From NCBI GenBank assembly GCA_900545085.1, contig UQXU01000048.1, positions 1 to 13,171 of the forward strand: a stretch of DNA of 13,171 nt. Reading direction: 5' to 3'. This DNA comes from an uncultured Eubacteriales bacterium (GTDB taxonomy: Bacteria > Bacillota > Clostridia > Christensenellales > Christensenellaceae). Position numbers and translations under genes: made by a program. The notes under the pieces were generated by a model, which worked only from the letters and a program-made list of their open reading frames with translations, searched no databases and was not told the DNA's origin. Of this stretch, positions 7,541 to 13,171 are shown one piece after another; within the stretch, counting starts at the first letter, position 1; every line of letters begins with the position of its first letter.

Positions 7541-7560
7541 AATAATGATACGGATTAGTA

Positions 7561-7588
7561 TTGACATGACATTATGTTTACGTATTAA
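7561..7588 (+). promoter_or_regulatory. Candidate promoter P2 of rny
   Basis: A second perfect TTGACA (7561-7566) is followed 16 bases later by TATTAA (7583-7588). The -10 is weaker than that of P1. If used, the leader would be about 50 bases and would begin at the GC-rich stem at 7593-7615. Confidence 0.5.
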
Positions 7589-7643
7589 TATGCGGCGCAA
7601 TAGGTTTGGACGCCGTGCGAAATCGGAGGTGTGAGACAGAACA

Positions 7644-9182
7644 TTGGACATCCTGGGCATTATCCTCATTGTCGTTGCTCTTATAATAGGTCTGCTAATT
7701 GGCTATGTATACAGACGCAGCGTCGCTGAAAAGAAGATAGGCCGTGCCGAGGAGACTGTCGCAAAGCTGATAGAGGATGCATCTAAAAAAGCGGAAACTA
7801 TTAAAAAAGAGACAGTTTTAGAAGCTAAAGAAGAGGTCCATAAATTAAGAACAGAATTTGACAAAGAATCTAAAGAAAGACGGAACGAACAGAACAAAAC
7901 AGAACGCAGGCTGCTCCAGCGCGAGGAACTTTTGGATAAAAAGATGGACGCGGCGGAGAGAAAAGAGGAGCAGCTGAGTAAACGCTTGGCCGAAGTCGCA
8001 AAGACGAAGAGTGAAGCAGACGAACTGAAAAATCAGCAGCTCGCAGAGCTGGAGCGCATAGCTCAGCTCACATCAGAAGAGGCGAAAACGCTGCTTTTAG
8101 ACAAGGTGGAGACAGAGGCGCGTCACGATATGGCCGTAATGCTGCGCGAAGTGGAATCCAAAGCAAAGGCAGAAGCGGATAAAAAAGCGCGCTATATACT
8201 TTCGCTGGCAATACAGCGCTGTGCGGCAGATCACGCTCAGGAATCTACGGTATCTGTAGTAGAGCTGCCGAGCGACGATATGAAAGGCCGTATAATCGGC
8301 AGAGAAGGGCGGAATATACGCACTCTCGAAACAGCGACAGGTATCGACCTTATCATAGATGATACGCCTGAGGCAGTTATACTCTCGGGCTTTGATCCGG
8401 TGCGCCGTGAAGTGGCCAGAATAGCTCTCGAGAAGCTTATAGTGGACGGAAGAATTCATCCTGCCCGTATTGAAGAAATGGTAGCCAAGGCTAAAAAAGA
8501 GGTTGACTCTCAAATTCGCGAGGCGGGTGAGAATGCGGCTTTTGAAGCCGGGATACATTCGCTTCATCCTGAGCTGATTCGCCTTTTGGGCAGACTTCGC
8601 TATCGCACGAGCTATGGTCAGAATGTGCTCAAGCATTCTCTTGAAGTCTCCTATCTGGCAGGGGTTATGGCTGCGGAGATAGGCGCGGATGTGCGTCTGG
8701 CGAAGCGAGGCGGTCTCCTGCATGACATCGGAAAAGCAATAGATCATGAGGTGGAAGGACCGCACGTTCAGATAGGCGCGGATGCGGCGAAAAAATACCG
8801 CGAAAAAGACGACGTAGTCAATGCGATAATGGCGCATCACGGCGACGTCGAGGCTAAGACTGTCGAGGCTGTGCTCGTTCAGGCGGCGGATGCAATTTCT
8901 GCGGCCAGACCGGGAGCCAGACGCGAGAGTTTGGAGAACTATGTAAAACGTCTTGAATCTTTAGAGGAAATAGCAAATTCTTTCGATGGAGTTGAAAAAT
9001 CCTTTGCTATACAAGCGGGCAGAGAAGTCAGAATCATCGTCAAGCCGGATAAGGTTGACGATGCAGGGATGACGCTGCTTGCGAGAGATATTGTAAAGAA
9101 AATAGAAAAGGATCTCGATTATCCCGGTCAGATAAAAGTAAACGTGATCAGGGAAACACGGTCTATAGAATATGCTAAATAA
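7644..9182 (+). CDS. rny: Ribonuclease Y
   Basis: This is RNase Y, the membrane-anchored endoribonuclease that begins mRNA decay in many Gram-positive bacteria, 512 residues as expected. In order: a short N-terminal transmembrane anchor (about 3-23); a long charged coiled coil (about 28-190); a KH RNA-binding domain with [12 protein letters not shown] (215-226); and an HD phosphohydrolase domain with H331, the H360-D361 pair in [10 protein letters not shown], and D416 in [12 protein letters not shown]. The C-terminal region [13 protein letters not shown] (456-468) is also family-typical. The start is a TTG: an in-frame stop lies four codons upstream, and TTG gives the usual short N-terminus before the anchor. 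The GGAGG (7625-7629) lies 14 bases upstream, unusually far, so translation may be weak. Neither recA nor spoVS, frequent neighbours of rny in related bacteria, is next to it. Own promoters and terminator. Confidence 0.97.
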   Translation: MDILGIILIVVALIIGLLIGYVYRRSVAEKKIGRAEETVAKLIEDASKKAETIKKETVLEAKEEVHKLRTEFDKESKERRNEQNKTERRLLQREELLDKKMDAAERKEEQLSKRLAEVAKTKSEADELKNQQLAELERIAQLTSEEAKTLLLDKVETEARHDMAVMLREVESKAKAEADKKARYILSLAIQRCAADHAQESTVSVVELPSDDMKGRIIGREGRNIRTLETATGIDLIIDDTPEAVILSGFDPVRREVARIALEKLIVDGRIHPARIEEMVAKAKKEVDSQIREAGENAAFEAGIHSLHPELIRLLGRLRYRTSYGQNVLKHSLEVSYLAGVMAAEIGADVRLAKRGGLLHDIGKAIDHEVEGPHVQIGADAAKKYREKDDVVNAIMAHHGDVEAKTVEAVLVQAADAISAARPGARRESLENYVKRLESLEEIANSFDGVEKSFAIQAGREVRIIVKPDKVDDAGMTLLARDIVKKIEKDLDYPGQIKVNVIRETRSIEYAK

Positions 9183-9235
9183 AGCGCATCTCAGGGATTA
9201 ACCGCCCCTATGATGCAGTTTAAAACGACAAAAGC

Positions 9236-9270
9236 AGAGAGGTGCGACTTGAGTTGCAGCTCTCTTTTTT
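9236..9270 (+). terminator. Terminator of rny
   Basis: AGAGAG (9236-9241) pairs with CTCTCT (9260-9265); the inner stem continues after one G/G mismatch to a TTGA loop. A T-tract follows to 9270. It lies 54 bases past the rny stop. Confidence 0.85.
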
Positions 9271-9281
9271 GATTTAGGCGC

Positions 9282-9307
9282 AAAAAAAGAGAGCTCGCGC
9301 TCTCTTT
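9282..9307 (-). terminator. Terminator of the minus-strand operon
   Basis: A perfect 9-bp stem (AAAGAGAGC at 9286-9294, GCTCTCTTT at 9299-9307, loop TCGC) is followed on the minus strand by an unbroken run of T (complement of A at 9282-9288). It lies 16 bases past the stop of the beta-propeller gene and faces the rny terminator, separating the two convergent units. Confidence 0.85.
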
Positions 9308-9323
9308 AATAAATTTTAGAATA

Positions 9324-10964
9324 TCAGCTTATTTTAACGCCGAATATTTTTTGTCCGCGTGTGCCTACGACGAGCATGTCATCGAAAACGGCAGGCGTAG
9401 CCTCTATATTGGCGCCAAGCTCAACTTTATCCTTGAGCATACCGGATCGCGCGTCTATCATGTAAAGCGTTCCGGCTGAATCGCCTATGAGCAGAGTTCC
9501 GAGGTTGTTTTCATCGTAAACGAGGACGGGGCTGCTCCATGCGTATCTGTGCAAATTGAAAGTCCAGACTTCTTCGCCCGTCTCTTTAGACAGCGCGACG
9601 AGTTGCCCTCCGCGAACGGTGGGGGTGCGTGCGACGGGGAAGAATACGAGATCGTCTACATTTCCCTCGCCCAGAGCGCATGTGGCCTGAATCCCGCCGG
9701 ATACGCCGGCGATAGTGTTGCAGAGGTATGTGCGTTTCCAGACGTATTTGCCCGTTAGTGCATTTATTTTGAAAATCGGAACGTCGCCGAGTTTGAGGAA
9801 GCGGCTTGCAGACCAGTGCAGCGAAGTGGCGATATAGATGTACGGAGTGCCGTTTTCTATGCTGAGTACGGGCGAGCCGTTGGTATCGTCCACCACGTCC
9901 TGAGCCCATATGACCTCCATAGTATTTATGTCTATGCAGAGGAGATTGCCGCCGTTGTCAGCTATGTAAATATAGTTTTTCCAACATACTGAGCTGTCCT
10001 CCATACCCAGCCAGTATTTTTCCTCGCTGGAGCGGTTGGTAGTATAACGCAGCTTGAGAATCTCGCTCGGGTCGATAGTCACGCCGGATGGGGTCATCTG
10101 CGTGTTTAGCTTCATCGTGTAAAGAATACCGTTTTCACCGGGCTGAATGAGTGTATCTGTCTGTTTGTGAACGAGCGCAGAGCTGTCGAAGCCGTGGAAA
10201 ACACGCGGTGCGAAGGGGTCTTTTCCGCCGTATTCAAACAGCTTCTCGCCGTTTGTAAGGCTGTAGATGAATGCGCGTGCATAAAGCTCTTCGCCGGGGC
10301 CGGAGTCTCCCGGACCGAGGAAGAGCAGAGGCATACTGGGATGCAGTGCGCCGGCTCCTTTGAAGGGCAGACCTACAGTTATGTCGTCGCGTGTCCGTTC
10401 GCCTGTTTTCAGATCTAAAAAATAAACATTGCCGTCCATTGTGGAGTATATTACTTCAGTCAGATTAGGCTTACGGAGTTTTTCCGGGTATATGTTCATT
10501 CGCCGCTTTTGCTCCTTTGTCCATCTTACGATGAGCGGCTGACCTGTCCAGCCCGAGCCTGTCCAATAGCCGGTGCCGTAGCCTTTGGCGAGTCTTCCGG
10601 TATCGATGCTCCAAGCTATCTTAAGCTTGTCCGCACCTGTAGGCACAAGACCGCGCGCTCTGCCGGAACGATAGTTGTCGCCTCGGAAGGTCACTATTCC
10701 GTCAAGGGCGCTGTATTTCTCTTCGGGTTTAAAATAGATAGGCTCTTCACGCTGATAGCTGTCTATCCGGACTCCGTCTAACTCCAGCTCGGTTTTTATG
10801 CCGAGGTGAGACGGGTCGGATCGGCGCGTAGCGTGCGGCTCGCCGTCTTTGTCTCCGGGGGAGTAAGAGTAGAGTCGGGTAAACTTGCGGAACAGCCTGA
10901 GTATACCCAGAGCGATGGTAGCCAGAGCCATCATGAATATTCTGAAATATCTGTTAGTTTTCAC
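9324..10964 (-). CDS. Membrane-anchored PQQ-type beta-propeller protein
   Basis: This 546-residue protein has an N-terminal hydrophobic anchor (about 9-24) followed by basic residues, without a clear signal peptidase site or lipobox. The rest is built of PQQ-like propeller repeats, recognisable by recurring units such as GNVYFLDLKTGE, GNLLCIDINTMEVIWAQD, FKINALTGKYVWKRT, GQLVALSKETGEEVWTF and GTLYMIDARSGML. This is the BamB/quinoprotein-like (PQQ_2) fold. Nothing shows that it binds PQQ or is an enzyme; such propellers outside dehydrogenases often act as binding scaffolds. A TFRGDNYRSG block (about 88-97) opens the propeller. The start is a GTG with GAGGAG about 6 bases upstream. It is the last gene of the operon, 46 bases after the LytM-like lipoprotein gene, and is followed by a strong terminator. 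An extracytoplasmic location is inferred from the N-terminal anchor. Confidence 0.87.
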   Translation of the reverse strand: MKTNRYFRIFMMALATIALGILRLFRKFTRLYSYSPGDKDGEPHATRRSDPSHLGIKTELELDGVRIDSYQREEPIYFKPEEKYSALDGIVTFRGDNYRSGRARGLVPTGADKLKIAWSIDTGRLAKGYGTGYWTGSGWTGQPLIVRWTKEQKRRMNIYPEKLRKPNLTEVIYSTMDGNVYFLDLKTGERTRDDITVGLPFKGAGALHPSMPLLFLGPGDSGPGEELYARAFIYSLTNGEKLFEYGGKDPFAPRVFHGFDSSALVHKQTDTLIQPGENGILYTMKLNTQMTPSGVTIDPSEILKLRYTTNRSSEEKYWLGMEDSSVCWKNYIYIADNGGNLLCIDINTMEVIWAQDVVDDTNGSPVLSIENGTPYIYIATSLHWSASRFLKLGDVPIFKINALTGKYVWKRTYLCNTIAGVSGGIQATCALGEGNVDDLVFFPVARTPTVRGGQLVALSKETGEEVWTFNLHRYAWSSPVLVYDENNLGTLLIGDSAGTLYMIDARSGMLKDKVELGANIEATPAVFDDMLVVGTRGQKIFGVKIS

Positions 10965-11010
10965 TTTTGCTCCTCTGTGTGATTTAATTATATTTATTAG
11001 AAAGCTCAGC

Positions 11011-11973
11011 CTAAGCTGTCTTAGCTTTTTGTGATTTGGCGGCAGACGCCGCAGGTTTAGGAGTTACAGGGATATACTGCTCGGGGTTTATGTATACGCC
11101 GCTTCTGTGGACTACATAAAAACCGAATTGCAGATTTTTGGTGTTTTTGCAGAGCTTATCCCCTTTTTCCAATCTGTCGTCTACGCTTACTTTTATGTCT
11201 TTTAAGTTGGTGTAAATATATTCGTACAGCTCAGAATCGCGCAGCACGACATACCCGCCGAGAGAGCTGTCTATACCTACGGCGACGACTGTACTATCTG
11301 CCGCTGAGAAAATGTTTCCCTTAGAGCCGGAATTTAGCTTCACGCCAAACTCAGAGCTATGCGCGTCAAATTTTGTATCTGCGCCTGTGTAGCTTGAAAC
11401 AGGCGGGTATATTTCGTAGTCGCTGTCTATAGCGGGTATGGCGGTGGCGTTCAGCGTAACCGCACTGGAGTAATTTGCGCGCATACTGAGGTAATTGTAG
11501 CTGTTTCCTGCGGCGAGAGCCTGAAAAAGCTCGCCCGTGCGCAGGGAAGAGAGCATGACGTAAAAGCCGTCCTGAGACTGTGTTATGGATATAGGCAGAC
11601 GCTCTTTAAATACCTCATGCGACGGAATAGTTTTTAAAATCGCAAGGAGCGCGTATTCGGGTATAGATCCGACATTGCAGGCTATAGAATTTGAGCCTGT
11701 GCTCGTAGACGCCAGATAGGCGGCGTTGTTTATTGCAGAGGTGATCTTATCCGAAAGCTCCTCGCATTTGGACGCCGTGAGGCTTGTATCGTTTATAGCG
11801 TCAGATAGAAAGCTGAAGTCTAAAATTTCATAGAAGGAATCGGTGTATTGCTCAAGACTTACAGGCTCTGAGTATATCGGCTCCGGCTGCGAAACTTGGG
11901 GTGCTGACGCAATAGAACATCCCGCGAGAATAAAAATGAGCGCGGCTGATATGAGCGAGCGGAAGAGTCTCAT
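11011..11973 (-). CDS. Lipoprotein with a degenerate LytM/M23 domain
   Basis: This 320-residue lipoprotein has a signal peptide ending in the lipobox LAGC, so C19 would be lipidated after cleavage by signal peptidase II. Residues 20-190 have no recognised motif. The C-terminal part (about 200-303) follows the LytM/M23 peptidase pattern: EFGVKL (208-213), IFSAADSTVVAVG (221-233), GGYVVL (239-244), the VSVDDRLEKGDKL segment (262-274), LQFGFYV (281-287), then INPEQYI. The metal ligands appear lost: the HxGxD site reads EFGVK, and the HxH site reads N-L-Q (280-282). It should therefore be inactive as a peptidase, like the regulatory LytM proteins EnvC, NlpD or SpoIIQ. A Lys/Ala tail ends the protein. 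The ATG at 11973 is chosen over the GTG at 11985 because that GTG overlaps the AGGAGG site. It begins 18 bases after the RluD-family stop. Confidence 0.85.
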   Translation of the reverse strand: MRLFRSLISAALIFILAGCSIASAPQVSQPEPIYSEPVSLEQYTDSFYEILDFSFLSDAINDTSLTASKCEELSDKITSAINNAAYLASTSTGSNSIACNVGSIPEYALLAILKTIPSHEVFKERLPISITQSQDGFYVMLSSLRTGELFQALAAGNSYNYLSMRANYSSAVTLNATAIPAIDSDYEIYPPVSSYTGADTKFDAHSSEFGVKLNSGSKGNIFSAADSTVVAVGIDSSLGGYVVLRDSELYEYIYTNLKDIKVSVDDRLEKGDKLCKNTKNLQFGFYVVHRSGVYINPEQYIPVTPKPAASAAKSQKAKTA

Positions 11974-11991
11974 CTCGTATGTCACCTCCTG

Positions 11992-12900
11992 CTATTTTAT
12001 AGTTTCTCTGAGTTGCGCGATAATATCTGAAAAATATTCGGGAATCGCCGCGTGGAATGTCAGAGCTTCGCCCGTGCGGGGATGCACAAGCGTGAGTTTC
12101 TCTGCGTGCAGAGTCTGCCCCTGCGTTTTGAATTTAGAAGGGCGGGGAGAATAAACTTCGTCTCCCAGAACGGGGTGTCCCATATACGAGAAATGCACGC
12201 GAATCTGATGCGTACGTCCGGTCTCCAATTTTGCGCGAACGAGGCTGAAGCCGGAGTAGCGCTCCAAAGTTGTATAATGCGTTATTGCTCTTCTGCCGCC
12301 CTGAACGACTGCCATTTTTTTTCTGTCGTGCTTGTGCCTCGCTATGGGGAGGTCTATAGTCCCCGCCGGCTCTTTGAAGGCGCCGTGTATTACTGCGAGA
12401 TACTCTCTGCCGGCTGTTTTTTCTGCTATTTGCTGAGCCAGAGAGAGATGAGCGGCGTCGTTTTTTGCGATTACGATAAGTCCGGAGGTATCTTTGTCCA
12501 ATCTGTGGACGATACCGGGGCGCAGCTCTCCGTTTATCCCGGAAAGATCGCGTATGTGATACATAATTGCGTTTACGAGAGTGCCGGAATTATGACCGGG
12601 CGCGGGATGAGTGACCATTCCCTTTGGCTTGTTTATAACGGCGATGTCAGCATCTTGATAGATTATGTCAAGAGGTATGTTTTCGGGAAGAATTTCGGCG
12701 TTTTCCGGTTCTCCTACATCTATTTCAATCGTACTGCCGGGGCGCGGAACGTTTTTGGCGTTTGGTATTTTGCCGTCGAGAAGAACGCGCCCTTTTGCGA
12801 TAAGCTGAGCTGCGGCGGAGCGGGTCAGATTTGTGTGAAGAGAGATATATTTGTCTATACGGACAGCGTCGTCCCGCGCTGTCAGAACTATGCGGCTCAC
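11992..12900 (-). CDS. rluD: RluD-family 23S rRNA pseudouridine synthase
   Basis: This 302-residue protein would convert specific uridines to pseudouridine in large-subunit rRNA. An N-terminal S4-type RNA-binding domain (about 12-62, with RIDKYIS and the SAAAQLIAKGRVLLDG block) precedes the RluA/RluD catalytic domain. The signature HRLDKDTSG (132-140) contains the catalytic aspartate D135; further conserved blocks are KPKGMVTHPA (91-100), LETGRTHQIRVH (225-236) and GHPVLGDEVY (241-250). The exact target cannot be fixed from sequence; the S4 domain and length fit the RluD/YlyB group. The GTG start overlaps the stop of the upstream 73-residue gene (GTGA), and GAGGA lies 9 bases before it, so coupling is likely. 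In many Firmicutes this gene follows lspA, which may hold here too. Confidence 0.94.
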   Translation of the reverse strand: MSRIVLTARDDAVRIDKYISLHTNLTRSAAAQLIAKGRVLLDGKIPNAKNVPRPGSTIEIDVGEPENAEILPENIPLDIIYQDADIAVINKPKGMVTHPAPGHNSGTLVNAIMYHIRDLSGINGELRPGIVHRLDKDTSGLIVIAKNDAAHLSLAQQIAEKTAGREYLAVIHGAFKEPAGTIDLPIARHKHDRKKMAVVQGGRRAITHYTTLERYSGFSLVRAKLETGRTHQIRVHFSYMGHPVLGDEVYSPRPSKFKTQGQTLHAEKLTLVHPRTGEALTFHAAIPEYFSDIIAQLRETIK

Positions 12901-13118
12901 GCCTTGCGTTCCTCGTTTTCTGCTTCTATCAGCTCGCTTAGCTTTGATTCCAGTCTCATCTGTTTGTCTCGCAGCAGGTCGATTTTATCGGATAGGACGT
13001 CAAGCTTTCCCTCTAGTTTTTTGCGCTTATTCAAAAGCTTGTCTCTCTTCATGCGAGTTTTAAGCAGAGCTTTTTCCGTGCGGAGTTTGACCGGATTTTC
13101 TGTTTGATCGTTTGCCAT
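12897..13118 (-). CDS. Small coiled-coil protein of unknown function
   Basis: This 73-residue, highly charged protein is rich in Lys, Glu, Leu and Arg. Heptad-like spacing of Leu and other hydrophobics runs from about 14 to 68 (for example KLEGKLDVLSDKIDLL), predicting one continuous coiled coil with no membrane segment. I do not recognise a family. That it is a real gene is supported by a strong AGGAGG 11 bases before the ATG, placed inside the end of the preceding reading frame, and by the 4-base overlap of its stop with the GTG of the RluD-family gene. It could be an RNA or ribosome-associated helper or simply a coupling frame; no evidence decides. Confidence 0.75.
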   Translation of the reverse strand: MANDQTENPVKLRTEKALLKTRMKRDKLLNKRKKLEGKLDVLSDKIDLLRDKQMRLESKLSELIEAENEERKA

Positions 13119-13121
13119 AAT

Positions 13122-13171
13122 TCACTTGACCTCCTTGGCTTCGCGTTTGTCGTGAATAAAGAGTATGTATA
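13122..13171 (-). CDS. 3' end of an upstream gene, possibly lspA (partial)
   Basis: On the minus strand, a frame open from the window edge ends in TGA at 13124-13122 and reads YILFIHDKREAKEVK. It stops 3 bases before the ATG of the small coiled-coil gene, whose ribosome binding site lies within it. A hydrophobic stretch followed by a short charged tail is how signal peptidase II (LspA) often ends, and lspA frequently precedes rluD in Firmicutes. Sixteen codons cannot prove this. Confidence 0.4.
   Translation of the reverse strand, partial: YILFIHDKREAKEVK

Larger units (their letters stand above)
7321..7643. other. AT-rich gene-free stretch before rny
   Basis: No convincing protein gene is present. 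It holds two candidate promoters (7512-7540 and 7561-7588), an A/T palindrome around 7382-7400 (ATAAAAA...TTTTTAT), and a good ribosome-binding-like GGAGAGG (7420-7426). That site precedes only a six-codon reading frame (7440-7460). GGAAATG at 7464-7470 recurs inverted as CATTTCC at 7516-7522, the second copy overlapping the -35/spacer of the first promoter. A short GC stem (CGGCG 7593-7597, CGCCG 7611-7615) lies just before the rny ribosome binding site. It most likely holds rny regulation; a small RNA is possible but not demonstrated. Confidence 0.55.

Noticed and set aside
8097..8840. Minus-strand 247-codon open frame opposite rny
   Set aside because: It lies wholly within the conserved RNase Y gene, is rich in Arg, Tyr and His as expected of an antisense shadow, and has no family signature.
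9324..10964. Quinoprotein alcohol dehydrogenase
   Set aside because: The repeats are PQQ-like, but I see neither the vicinal-cysteine active site nor a partner cytochrome, so only a propeller fold is claimed.
12052..13107. Plus-strand 351-codon open frame opposite the RluD-family gene
   Set aside because: The minus strand carries an intact pseudouridine synthase with all conserved motifs and the coupled small gene. The plus-strand frame has no recognisable domain and spans the boundary of both real genes, so it reflects codon bias.
1..13171. CRISPR array, insertion sequence, phage or toxin-antitoxin island
   Set aside because: No regularly spaced repeats, transposase or integrase motifs, terminal inverted repeats or toxin-antitoxin pairs were seen on either strand.

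Overview
The window looks like ordinary chromosome from a low-to-mid GC member of the Bacillota, probably a clostridial lineage. The evidence is strong purine-rich Shine-Dalgarno sequences, GTG and TTG starts, sigma-A type promoters, intrinsic terminators with T-tracts, a membrane-anchored RNase Y, and a CDP-ribitol (TarI/TarJ) pathway. I cannot name a genus. I see no insertion sequence, phage gene, CRISPR array, tRNA or rRNA.

Left part (1-3386). A terminator for a plus-strand gene outside the window is followed by a terminator serving a minus-strand gene for an unrecognised membrane protein (159-956). That gene diverges, across about 190 bases holding two back-to-back promoters, from a fold-type I PLP enzyme of the Orn/Lys/Arg decarboxylase family (1151-2473). 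Next comes a three-helix membrane protein with a YdcF/SanA/ElyC-type (DUF218) domain (2637-3386), which has its own candidate promoter.

Centre (3387-7320). A tight plus-strand operon reads tarI, tarJ, a TagB/TagF-family glycero/ribitol-phosphotransferase and a MscS-type mechanosensitive channel. A near-consensus promoter precedes it and a terminator follows it. TarJ would reduce ribulose 5-phosphate to ribitol 5-phosphate, TarI would activate that to CDP-ribitol, and the transferase would place the polyol phosphate on a membrane-linked acceptor. The channel gene overlaps the transferase gene by 4 bases, so it is probably translationally coupled to it.

Right-centre (7321-9270). An AT-rich leader of about 320 bases with two candidate promoters precedes rny (RNase Y, TTG start), which ends at its own terminator.

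Right part (9282-13171, minus strand). A second operon, convergent with rny, reads in transcription order: the 3' end of a gene that may be lspA, a 73-residue coiled-coil protein, an RluD-family pseudouridine synthase, a lipoprotein with a LytM/M23-like domain that has lost its metal ligands, and a membrane-anchored PQQ-type beta-propeller protein. The last two are the least explained genes here. They look like an extracytoplasmic pair, one a catalytically dead LytM lipoprotein and the other a propeller scaffold.
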